NCBI GenBank assembly: GCA_029255685.2
Contig: CM055311.2
Location: forward strand, 16,638,952-16,702,951
Direction of reading: 5' to 3'
Length of the DNA stretch: 64,000 nt
Source: Silene conica
Lineage: Eukaryota; Streptophyta; Magnoliopsida; Caryophyllales; Caryophyllaceae
Below are positions 32,276 through 43,342 of the stretch, in pieces (the first letter of the stretch is position 1; the number at the start of each line of letters is the position of its first letter). Below the pieces are notes generated by a model. That model had not been told where the DNA came from and did no database searches. It saw only the letters and a list, made by a program, of their open reading frames with translations. Both the position numbers and the translations under genes were made by a program.

Positions 32276-32735
32276 GTCACACAAATTTTGTGAATTAAAG
32301 AGAGAAATTAAATCTAAACTAAAAATGAGAAAGAAAATCTGTTTTTAATCTACGCCTACTTCTCCTGCCTTCCTCGTTTCGTTCCCTCTGTCCCCCGAAA
32401 ACAATTGCCGAGCTGCTTCCTTGCTTCCTCAATTTTCTTTTCTTTCTTTCGTCTTTTCTGGGCCCAGTTGGCACCTAGCACAAATTTGTGGCCCAACTCA
32501 AACTATAACCCATTGCTCCGTTTTATTTGTTTTCATTCGTCTCGATACCTACCTGACCAAATTAACGAAAGCAATACCACTATCTCGAGTAATATCATGA
32601 AACAATTTTATTTAAAACTAATCCGCTAATATATGAAATAGAACTAAAATAAGTCAATAAAGCTAACACGAGTTATTAATTAGATCAAATAAGGGATAAA
32701 ATGTGGGTTAAAATCGGTAAAATATTGTGTTATCA

Positions 32736-32774
32736 AATCTCCCCACACTTATCTCTTACTCGTCCTCGAGTAAG
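32736..32774 (-). promoter_or_regulatory. Polypurine tract plus hairpin, unit 2 of A
   Basis: Identical to 15,951-15,989 (8-bp stem, AGGA loop, TAAGTGTGGGGAGATT). Confidence 0.87.
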
Positions 32775-34283
32775 CTCACAAACTATACTAAGACCCGTAA
32801 TATAAAAGAACTATATATACTACTAATATCCGATGAAAGACAATTAACGGGCCTCCTCCGTCCCTTCAACTCACGTAGTTGTGCTTATGAGGTAAAGCAC
32901 AACTCGCAAGGCAAGTTGGGTCTTGCACAAAATTTAGACACATCCTAGCATGAAGCACAAAATTTGCAATAAGATGCATCAACAAAAGAAAATGCCACTT
33001 TCCTCATCTAAGTGGCGAATATCAACTAAAAGAGAACAAATTCAACAGCATAAACTCCTTCACAAATACTAATTCAACAAGTCAATAAGTCCAAAAGGAT
33101 GGCAACAAATCACTACCAAACAATGCTAACCTAGGCTACTTTCACAACCATGACCCAAATACTTTCGTCGAGGGCGATCGGATGGAATTGAAGGATGTCC
33201 CCATGATGCTAGAGGTAAGGAATAAACCGGGTCTAGACTCTTCATAAGTAAGGGTCATGGATCGTCCCAAGTTCGTTAAGGAAGGATAGCAAAATCGATT
33301 TTCGGGTTTAAATGCTCAAGTTATTTCATAAAGGTGGAAAACACAACAAACGACCTCAATTTTTTTTTTCTCTCTTTTTTTCTTCTTTTTTTTTCTTCTT
33401 CTTTTTTTATTTATTTTTTTTATTTTTCTTTTCATGAGTTAAGATGGGGTTTGTCCCACGCGTGCTAATGCCCTTCGCCTTCGCCAATCGCTTATTAGGC
33501 GACCGGTTAACCTCTAGGCAATAGCTTATCGGGGTGACAATCACTCTGTCTTTGGGCGGTCGAATTCACGACCAAGTGGGAAGCCAATTCTTTGGCCCCC
33601 TCCAAAGCACATCGAAGTGGTACGCCTCCACCTAAACTACACGATCTTATTCCACAAGAGGCTTATTTTTCAACTTTTTCAACATTTCACACCAAAATTT
33701 AAAGAAATGAGCATTTTAAAAACCATCAAAAATCTCAAGTTACCATCCCACCCAAACCGACAAGGTCACCAAGACTAGTCAATCTGTACCTGATCGCATC
33801 ACGGGGTTGGACAAGGTGATTCAAAATGCAAACCCTCGACTTGGTAGCGGATCACGGTTTGAAAGATACTAGAAAAGCATAACCTAGAGTGTTTCAAAAC
33901 CATTCTAAAAGACGAAGTCACAAGTAGAAGAATCATTTGCAATGGCCTAAATGCTTTTGTCAAAGTTCTCAATTAGGCAATTTGGAAACATTTTACTAAA
34001 TGCAACTACATGTCATGAATGCAACTAATATATACATGTTATAATGCAAGTGAACTATCAACTACATGCCATACAAGTTAATGCAACTCATCCTACGACC
34101 AACACATAGGCACACAACACCAAGCTCCAAAACGGTTCCCCAAAGGAACACCCACATCACATATCCCATCCTCCTCCATGCCAATATATACAAAATAGAA
34201 AAGGAAGGAATAAGGAGAAAGAGTATGAGGAATTTTACCAAGCGTCTTCTCCGATGCATCGTGTGTGTTACCTATGAGCATGG
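32775..34283 (-). other. 3' untranslated region of A, unit 2
   Basis: Matches 15,990-17,498 of unit 1 with scattered substitutions; no gene. A pyrimidine run at about 33,361-33,425 is 12 bp longer than in unit 3. Confidence 0.75.
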
Positions 34284-35876
34284 TTAGGACGAGTACAATA
34301 CATAAAATATATACAATGCAATGTTTTTGGATTTTTCGAGTTTTTCAATTTTTTTTTTGTATTTTCTGAAAAAATTTCTCAAAAGAAAAAGAAAAACAAA
34401 ATAAAAAAACATGAAAGAAATATCAAATTTCAAACAAGAAGTCAAAACAACCTCCATGGAGCGATTGTCACACTCATCACTCACAATCATATATTCATAA
34501 CATGGAGTAAGAAAGTCAAAGGGAGAAAAATCAATGACAATAAGAGAGTCATAATCTATAAAAGGGGTAGACATTGAGGTTTTCTCTATGAATCTCTCAA
34601 GAGTGGGTTCTCCTAAAGTGTCAAAGTCCACAACATCATCATCCCACTTAACCTCAAGACTATCATCAAAGATGTGTACACTCTCTTTACTCCAATAATC
34701 AATAAAAACATCATTCTCATCCGCTTTCTTTTCACCACTCAAACCATGTTCACTTCCACTACTAACCTCGTCTACCATGTCATCAAAAAGTGGGTTTTCT
34801 CTCATTGTCACACCACTCAAATCCTCGAAAGTGGGATTTTCATGAGTATTGGTCAAGAAAAATTCAACTAATTCATCATTAACAATGGTAGGTAAAGTCT
34901 CAATTTCACTCTCTTCCTCAACATGATCACTCAAAGGCTCATTCAACCAAATATCATCATCATCCTCCGTCACATTCATCTTTGCAAAGGGTGTGGATCT
35001 ATGAGAACAACATATATCAAGATCATAATTCACATCACAAGAAAAATCATAAGAAGATGGTAATTCATGCATATCATTCACAATTTCATGGGAAAGGGAA
35101 ACATGATGATCATGAGATTCAACATAAGACACATCCATAGAAGAAGAAGAATCCACATTTCCACTCAAAACATCAAACATAGAATAGTCATAACGTTTAA
35201 GTTTACTTTGTGGTCCTCTCTTAGATGTAGCCCAAATAGAATTTCGATTCTCATCGGCATAAGCCATATTCTCAATCAAAGCTCTAGCATCATCAACGCT
35301 CAACTTATCAAATGCTCCCACCCCGGATGAAACGGCCACAAAGTTTTTAAGAGAAGGAAGCAAACCATCAAAGAAAGTAATCATGACTTGGCAAGAGGAG
35401 AAACCATGATGAGGACAAGCTCTCAACAAACCCCTAAACCTATCCCAAGTCTCACTCAAAGTCTCAAACTCACCTTGTTGGAAATTGTAGATTTGACGCT
35501 TCCTAAAGGTGGTTTTAGAAGGAGGGTAAAACTAGTTTAAAAAGGCTTGAGCTAAGTCATCCCAAGAGCTAAAGGTGTTAGACGGGTGCGAGCGTAACCG
35601 TATCTTAGCTTCACCCTTAAGACTAAAGGGAAAAAGTAAAAGTCTAATGGTTTGGTCCGATATCCCCTCCTTCTTGACAAGGTCACAATTTGCTTCAAAA
35701 ATTTCTAAATGGTCAATCGCTTCATCATTCTCTAAACCACAAAAAACATCTTGCCTAATCAAGTTAATAAGACCTATATCAAACTCATAATCAACATCCA
35801 CAACCCCAATGTTAATAGGCCGGTTAATATGAGTAAGGTTCGGTGTACAATGATCGCGTATGCAAGACATGGTCAA
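34284..35876 (-). pseudogene. A gag, unit 2 (same nonsense codon as unit 1)
   Basis: Nearly identical to the unit 1 gag, including the TAG after residue 114 (35,532-35,534). The C-terminus differs: at about 34,423/34,424 a 1.4-kb deletion joins the gag frame to former 3' untranslated DNA, giving a hydrophobic then basic tail starting ISFMFFYFVFLFLL. Confidence 0.88.
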
Positions 35877-36058
35877 GATTGCTCAAACAAGTGATAAAAC
35901 AAAATAAAATTAAAGAACAAGTCACAAGTCACAAGAAACAAGTAAGAATGCAACGCTTAAGTAACATGCAACAAGTTTCATGTAACAAGTATCAAATAAC
36001 AAGTAACAAAAGCATAGTCTAACAAATCCAAAACTAAACTAATATCAATCCGTTAACC

Positions 36059-36076
36059 TCCCCGGCAACGGCGCCA
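36059..36076 (-). promoter_or_regulatory. Primer binding site, A unit 2
   Basis: Same 18-base tRNA-Asp-type site as at 28,784, next to LTR3. Confidence 0.93.
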
Positions 36077-36079
36077 TTT

Positions 36080-39000
36080 TGATAGCGGGGATCGTCGCCC
36101 TCCCCCGATCAAACAATATTTATATAAAACTCAACTACTAAACTAATGTAGTAGGGTAGTCGAGGTCGATCCACAGGGAGGTTAAGTTTGAGTACTAGTC
36201 TTGTCTTTGATTATAGGTTAGCTACGCGAACCAATAAAATGATTAATATTAAACTAATTAACTAAACTAAAAATGAATTAAAGTAAACTACTAAATTAAG
36301 GAAGCAAACAAGCAATAGAACAAATATAAAAGCAATAAAGAAAAGTCTAGGGCGCGATTTCGACTTCCAACACTTGTAAATTACCGCTTAACTCTCGTAA
36401 CAAGTTGCCAAGGGGAAAGGTTAATGGTGAGACGCCTCTAATTCGCTCATAGACTCCCTCTCGGGCTCACTATAAGACACTAGCTATGCCGACACAACTC
36501 CCTCTCGGGCTCATGCATCAAACTCCTTAAGTCAAGGGTCAAAGCTTACCAAAATACGCCTATTTTGACTCCCCTTTCCCCAAGATTAAGGTTCTAAGTC
36601 CACGTTATACCCCGGTCATCCCACTCCCTCTCTCGAGGGTCGATTTCAAACCGAAAATTAAGGGCACCCCTCTCAAGTTCTCCCTCCCGGGTTCAACTCA
36701 AGATGACAAACTAGTCCAATTGGGTGAGCTAACTCCCAACCTAGCCAACTCCCGTCGACGGTCAAGGGTCAAGAGTCAAGAACAATCCCAAATAAAACAT
36801 AAACAAGTCAAATCCCCTAATTAATCCAATAAACTCCCCCTCGACACCAAGTTGGTGGAATTAAGACGGTAACCTACATATATCGGAGTCTAATCGCACC
36901 CTAGTAAAAATTCTACTCACTAATCATATTTAATCTAACACAAGACACATCAACAACTACACTAAACATGAAATTAAGCATAATGGAGCAATAACGATTA
37001 CAACTTTAAACTAATTTGATGACTAAACATGATAAACTATACTAAACATGGTCAGATTGTTAAAAGACTAAAATGATAGAAATGACAATGAAAAAGAGAA
37101 AGAGGGAAAATAATTCATACCATACTTGTAATTAAATGGAATGAGATGATAGATCGTCACTGTAATACCCATCATTTTGGTTACATTTTGTTAATGTTTG
37201 CGTTCCAATTTCGTTTAAGTAGGATGACCTGGTTGTGGTTGAACTTCGGGACGAAGTTCATTTTAAGGGGGAAAGACTGTAATACCCTGATATTATCATG
37301 ATTGGTTATGGTGGTTTAAACGGTTTATGATTAGTTTATGGGTTTCTATTTGATACGATGTTAAAATACAGTTATGGTACTTGTGTCGTTTATAAGTTGT
37401 TATGTTGTGTTATGCTTCTCATGGGGTTCGAACTAGGGATCACTAGAGTGGTGTTTTGGGTTTCTCCTGGGGTTCGAACTAGGGATCTCTAGGGTAGTGA
37501 CTTGGGCTTCTAAAATTGTAATGATAATCGAAAAACCCTAGCAAATCTCACAACACTCACCTCACGTCCTCCTACCCATGCCGCCACACAAGTATGCTAT
37601 CACTCTACTTTCTGACCTACTATCAACATAACTCACACCCTAATCCCTATGCCGCCACCACCCAGACGAGAGAAAGAGCCATCACGGTGAGGCCAGTCGT
37701 GCCTACCACCTTTCGAAACCACCCTGAACCAGGTACGTTTGTAATGCTTAAACGTGAGTCTTGCCTTTCTGTATTAGGGTCTGTGTCCTTAAATCGAAGG
37801 GTTGGAGGGTGTCACAATTACCCTACGGTGGTCGCCTGTTGTTATGGGTTGTTGGGGGAGTGTCAGGGAGGTGGTCACGGCGGGCATAGTTGGTCAGGTA
37901 GTTGCCGCTGGTCGTTTTCGTGGTGTCTGGTCAGAAGGGTTGTCGTTTAGATGGTTTTCAGAGATGAGTTGGGGGTGGTACCACCGTTGACTCGGGGGAG
38001 GTCGATGCGGTGGTACCACCATGGTTGGTAGGTCGCGTGTCAGAGAAGGGTTTGGTGGTGGTCACGGATGGTGTCGGTGGTGGTAGTTGTGGTGGCAGGA
38101 GATTTCGTTGGACATGGAGCAAGGAGTGTAGCAGCGGCTGGGTTGAGGGACTGCCAACGGTGAGGGCTCCGGCCACTTTACCGGTGGTCGGCGTTAGGTT
38201 TCATGGTGTCGTAGTGGTGGCAGGTTGCTAGTGGTGTCGGGAAAGGGAGGTGGCTGGTGGTCGTGTGGTCTGTGCACGGTGGAGAGGTGCTTTGCGTCGG
38301 TTGTGGTGGCTGAATGTTTATTTTGTTTTATTATTATTATTATTATTATTGTCTTTATTATTATTAAAATTATGTTGGTGTTAGTATTTTACTACTAATT
38401 TAATAATAGTCGTATATTCGTTGTTGGATAGTTGAAGTTTATGAGTCGGGAAAAATAAAAATGATTAAGTTAGGGAAGTTTCTATTTATGGAAACTTTCC
38501 ATTTATAGTGGGTTTCTATTTTTGGAAACTTTCCATTTATGGAAGGTTTCTAATTATAGTAAGTATTGGTTGTTACGGGATTCGGGAGGTTTATTTATTC
38601 ATTACGTATATGTGTTTAGGTAGCGGGTTTCACGTGGAATATTTCTAGCAAGCCTTGGACTTACCTGCATACTTGCTATTTGAGGTAGGGGAAATAGGAT
38701 CTATATTATAATGAGTACTCTGTTGATATTTGGTGTTAACCATGATTATTTTATATTAATACTTGTTTGGCATATTATGATACTTGATTATATATCCTGC
38801 GATACGATGCGACGAATACTGGTATATGATGATGTGTAAACTGTTCTAATTTGGTATTAAGCATGTTTGTGATATAATATCATGTGATCGTTATATTGTG
38901 TTATCTATATTATTCTGTGATATAATACGATGTGAATATAAATGTTCTGTGATTGGTGCGGAGATAAAGGGTCTGTGATTGGTGCGGAGATAAAGGGTCT

Positions 39001-40010
39001 GTGTTTGGTGCGGAGATAAAGGGTCCGTGATTGGTGCGGAGATAAAGGGTCTGTGTTTGGTGCGGAGATAAAGGGTCTGTGAATGGTGTGGAGAATAATG
39101 GGTCTTGTGATATGGAGCGGAGTTTATATGGGGTTGGATCGGTGCGGAGTTTATTTGGCGTTGGATCGGTGCGGAGTATATTATATTGTTGTCTTATTTA
39201 TCTTTCTACTCAACCTCGTGGTTGACCCTGTGTATTCGTGTGACACCTGTGATGATCCGTAATGGGGAGCAGTTTTGACAGGAAAGGTGGTGCTGTGGGA
39301 GCATGGGATGGCGTGAGCACTTGGAATGGACCGACTTAGATGTAGATCACCTACTTTGTAGTTATCAGTTGTACTTTTATTCCGCTATGTAGTATTTGTA
39401 ACACCAAAGTTTAAATTTTAACAGTTTTTATATAAAGTACTTTGGTTTGATTTACTTTGCTATTCACTGCCTCGGATATTCCGAGATGGTAACAACCCAA
39501 TTTACTGAGGATGTCTTGCTAAAGGCTCCTTGATAAATCGGGGTGTTACAGTCACACAAATTTTGTGAATTAAAGAGAGAAATTAAATCTAAACTAAAAA
39601 TGAGAAAGAAAATCTGTTTTTAATCTACGCCTACTTCTCCTGCCTTCCTCGTTTCGTTCCCTCTGTCCCCCGAAAACAATTGCCGAGCTGCTTCCTTGCT
39701 TCCTCAATTTTCTTTTCTTTCTTTCGTCTTTTCTGGGCCCAGTTGGCACCTAGCACAAATTTGTGGCCCAACTCAAACTATAACCCATTGCTCCGTTTTA
39801 TTTGTTTTCATTCGTCTCGATACCTACCTGACCAAATTAACGAAAGCAATACCACTATCTCGAGTAATATCATGAAACAATTTTATTTAAAACTAATCCG
39901 CTAATATATGAAATAGAACTAAAATAAGTCAATAAAGCTAACACGAGTTATTAATTAGATCAAATAAGGGATAAAATGTGGGTTAAAATCGGTAAAATAT
40001 TGTGTTATCA
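36080..40010 (-). repeat. LTR3 of A array, interrupted by insert F
   Basis: A copy of LTR2 at exactly 7,275 bp distance, with the same F insertion at the same base and the same LTR2-specific variants. By eye only a few substitutions separate them. Confidence 0.94.
37161..39550 (+). mobile_element. Insert F, copy 2
   Basis: 2,390 bp with TSD GTCAC (37,156-37,160 and 39,551-39,555); LTR part 37,278-39,550. I noticed three single-base differences from copy 1 (around 38,632, 38,673 and 39,293). It arose by duplication of the surrounding LTR, not by a second insertion. Confidence 0.93.
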
Positions 40011-40049
40011 AATCTCCCCACACTTATCTCTTACTCGTCCTCGAGTAAG
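40011..40049 (-). promoter_or_regulatory. Polypurine tract plus hairpin, unit 3 of A
   Basis: Identical to 15,951-15,989. Confidence 0.87.
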
Positions 40050-41546
40050 CTCACAAACTATACTAAGACCCGTAATATAAAAGAACTATATATACTACTA
40101 ATATCCGATGAAAGACAATTAACGGGCCTCCTCCGTCCCTTCAACTCACGTAGTTGTGCTTATGAGGTAAAGCACAACTCGCAAGGCAAGTTGGGTCTTG
40201 CACAAAATTTAGACACATCCTAGCATGAAGCACAAAATTTGCAATAAGATGCATCAACAAAAGAAAATGCCACTTTCCTCATCTAAGTGGCGAATATCAA
40301 CTAAAAGAGAACAAATTCAACAGCATAAACTCCTTCACAAATACTAATTCAACAAGTCAATAAGTCCAAAAGGATGGCAACAAATCACTACCAAACAATG
40401 CTAACCTAGGCTACTTTCACAACCATGACCCAAATACTTTCGTCGAGGGCGATCGGATGGAATTGAAGGATGTCCCCATGATGCTAGAGGTAAGGAATAA
40501 ACCGGGTCTAGACTCTTCATAAGTAAGGGTCATGGATCGTCCCAAGTTCGTTAAGGAAGGATAGCAAAATCGATTTTCGGGTTTAAATGCTCAAGTTATT
40601 TCATAAAGGTGGAAAACACAACAAACGACCTCAATTTTTTTTTTTCTCTCTTTTTTTCTTCTTTTTTTTTTATTTATTTTTTTTATTTTTCTTTTCATGA
40701 GTTAAGATGGGGTTTGTCCCACGCGTGCTAATGCCCTTCGCCTTCGCCAATCGCTTATTAGGCGACCGGTTAACCTCTAGGCAATAGCTTATCGGGGTGA
40801 CAATCACTCTGTCTTTGGGCGGTCGAATTCACGACCAAGTGGGAAGCCAATTCTTTGGCCCCCTCCAAAGCACATCGAAGTGGTACGCCTCCACCTAAAC
40901 TACACGATCTTATTCCACAAGAGGCTTCTTTTTCAACTTTTTCAACATTTCACACCAAAATTTAAAGAAATGAGCATTTTAAAAACCATCAAAAATCTCA
41001 AGTTACCATCCCACCCAAACCGACAAGGTCACCAAGACTAGTCAATCTGTACCTGATCGCATCACGGGGTTGGACAAGGTGATTCAAAATGCAAACCCTC
41101 GACTTGGTAGCGGATCACGGTTTGAAAGATACTAGAAAAGCATAACCTAGAGTGTTTCAAAACCATTCTAAAAGACGAAGTCACAAGTAGAAGAATCATT
41201 TGCAATGGCCTAAATGCTTTTGTCAAAGTTCTCAATTAGGCAATTTGGAAACATTTTACTAAATGCAACTACATGTCATGAATGCAACTAATATATACAT
41301 GTTATAATGCAAGTGAACTATCAACTACATGCCATACAAGTTAATGCAACTCATCCTACGACCAACACATAGGCACACAACACCAAGCTCCAAAACGGTT
41401 CCCCAAAGGAACACCCACATCACATATCCCATCCTCCTCCATGCCAATATATACAAAATAGAAAAGGAAGGAATAAGGAGAAAGAGTATGAGGAATTTTA
41501 CCAAGCGTCTTCTCCGATGCATCGTGTGTGTTACCTATGAGCATGG
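40050..41546 (-). other. 3' untranslated region of A, unit 3
   Basis: Same as 32,775-34,283 except a 12-bp shorter pyrimidine run near 40,635-40,682 and a few substitutions; no gene. Confidence 0.75.
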
Positions 41547-43139
41547 TTAGGACGAGTACAATACATAAAATATATACAATGCAATGTTTTTGGATTTTTC
41601 GAGTTTTTCAATTTTTTTTTTGTATTTTCTGAAAAAATTTCTCAAAAGAAAAAGAAAAACAAAATAAAAAAACATGAAAGAAATATCAAATTTCAAACAA
41701 GAAGTCAAAACAACCTCCATGGAGCGATTGTCACACTCATCACTCACAATCATATATTCATAACATGGAGTAAGAAAGTCAAAGGGAGAAAAATCAATGA
41801 CAATAAGAGAGTCATAATCTATAAAAGGGGTAGACATTGAGGTTTTCTCTATGAATCTCTCAAGAGTGGGTTCTCCTAAAGTGTCAAAGTCCACAACATC
41901 ATCATCCCACTTAACCTCAAGACTATCATCAAAGATGTGTACACTCTCTTTACTCCAATAATCAATAAAAACATCATTCTCATCCGCTTTCTTTTCACCA
42001 CTCAAACCATGTTCACTTCCACTACTAACCTCGTCTACCATGTCATCAAAAAGTGGGTTTTCTCTCATTGTCACACCACTCAAATCCTCGAAAGTGGGAT
42101 TTTCATGAGTATTGGTCAAGAAAAATTCAACTAATTCATCATTAACAATGGTAGGTAAAGTCTCAATTTCACTCTCTTCCTCAACATGATCACTCAAAGG
42201 CTCATTCAACCAAATATCATCATCATCCTCCGTCACATTCATCTTTGCAAAGGGTGTGGATCTATGAGAAGAACATATATCAAGATCATAATTCACATCA
42301 CAAGAAAAATCATAAGAAGATGGTAATTCATGCATATCATTCACAATTTCATGGGAAAGGGAAACATGATGATCATGAGATTCAACATAAGACACATCCA
42401 TAGAAGAAGAAGAATCCACATTTCCACTCAAAACATCAAACATAGAATAGTCATAACGTTTAAGTTTACTTTGCGGTCCTCTCTTAGATGTAGCCCAAAT
42501 AGAATTTCGATTCTCATCGGCATAAGCCATATTCTCAATCAAAGCTCTAGCATCATCAACGCTCAACTTATCAAATGCTCCCACCCCGGATGAAACGGTC
42601 ACAAAGTTTTTAAGAGAAGGAAGCAAACCATCAAAGAAAGTAATCATGACTTGGCAAGAGAAGAAACCATGATGAGGACAAGCTCTCAACAAACCCCTAA
42701 ACCTATCCCAAGTCTCACTCAAAGTCTCAAACTCACCTTGTTGGAAATTGTAGATTTGACGCTTCCTAAAGGTGGTTTTAGAAGGAGGGTAAAACTTGTT
42801 TAAAAAGGCTTGAGCTAAGTCATCCCAAGAGCTAAAGGTGTTAGACGGGTGCGAGCGTAACCGTATCTTAGCTTCACCCTTAAGACTAAAGGGAAAAAGT
42901 AAAAGTCTAATGGTTTGGTCCGATATCCCCTCCTTCTTGACAAGGTCACAATTTGCTTCAAAAATTTCTAAATGGTCAATCGCTTCATCATTCTCTAAAC
43001 CACAAAAAACATCTTGCCTAATCAAGTTAATAAGACCTATATCAAACTCATAATCAACATCCACAACCCCAATGTTAATAGGCCGGTTAATATGAGTAAG
43101 GTTCGGTGTACAATGATCGTTTATGCAAGACATGGTCAA
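41547..43139 (-). CDS. A gag, unit 3, intact 530-codon frame
   Basis: The only uninterrupted A gag. It starts MTMSCINDHCTPN, 183 bp after the PBS, which makes this the natural start. Residues about 20-165 form the Retrotrans_gag region (capsid-like) with LLLFPFSLKGEAKIRL and RFRGLLRACPHHGF. Residues about 190-485 are acidic and low in complexity. No CCHC knuckle or protease follows, unlike B and C. The last 45 residues are encoded by former untranslated DNA fused by the internal deletion, with a hydrophobic stretch (FMFFYFVFLFLL) and a basic end. It may assemble particles with a partner element's enzymes; whether it is expressed cannot be told. Confidence 0.82.
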   Translation of the reverse strand: MTMSCINDHCTPNLTHINRPINIGVVDVDYEFDIGLINLIRQDVFCGLENDEAIDHLEIFEANCDLVKKEGISDQTIRLLLFPFSLKGEAKIRLRSHPSNTFSSWDDLAQAFLNKFYPPSKTTFRKRQIYNFQQGEFETLSETWDRFRGLLRACPHHGFFSCQVMITFFDGLLPSLKNFVTVSSGVGAFDKLSVDDARALIENMAYADENRNSIWATSKRGPQSKLKRYDYSMFDVLSGNVDSSSSMDVSYVESHDHHVSLSHEIVNDMHELPSSYDFSCDVNYDLDICSSHRSTPFAKMNVTEDDDDIWLNEPLSDHVEEESEIETLPTIVNDELVEFFLTNTHENPTFEDLSGVTMRENPLFDDMVDEVSSGSEHGLSGEKKADENDVFIDYWSKESVHIFDDSLEVKWDDDVVDFDTLGEPTLERFIEKTSMSTPFIDYDSLIVIDFSPFDFLTPCYEYMIVSDECDNRSMEVVLTSCLKFDISFMFFYFVFLFLLRNFFRKYKKKIEKLEKSKNIALYIFYVLYSS

Positions 43140-43321
43140 GATTGCTCAAACAAGTGATAAAACAAAATAAAATTAAAGAACAAGTCACAAGTCACAAGAA
43201 ACAAGTAAGAATGCAACGCTTAAGTAACATGCAACAAGTTTCATGTAACAAGTATCAAATAACAAGTAACTAAAGCATAGTCTAACAAATCCAAAACTAA
43301 ACTAATATCAATCCGTTAACC

Positions 43322-43339
43322 TCCCCGGCAACGGCGCCA
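43322..43339 (-). promoter_or_regulatory. Primer binding site, A unit 3
   Basis: Same tRNA-Asp-type site, next to LTR4. Confidence 0.93.
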
Positions 43340-43342
43340 TTT

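Larger units (their letters stand above)
28805..32735 (-). repeat. LTR2 of A array, interrupted by insert F
   Basis: 3,931 bp in total; without F and one TSD copy it is 1,536 bp, the same as LTR1. It serves both as 5' LTR of unit 1 (PBS at 28,784) and 3' LTR of unit 2 (polypurine tract at 32,736). Confidence 0.93.

Noticed and set aside
34674..35330. Plus-strand frames opposite the A gag (also 27,399-28,055 and 41,937-42,593)
   Set aside because: Shadows of the minus-strand gag; the His/Ile-rich composition is the antisense of its acidic region.
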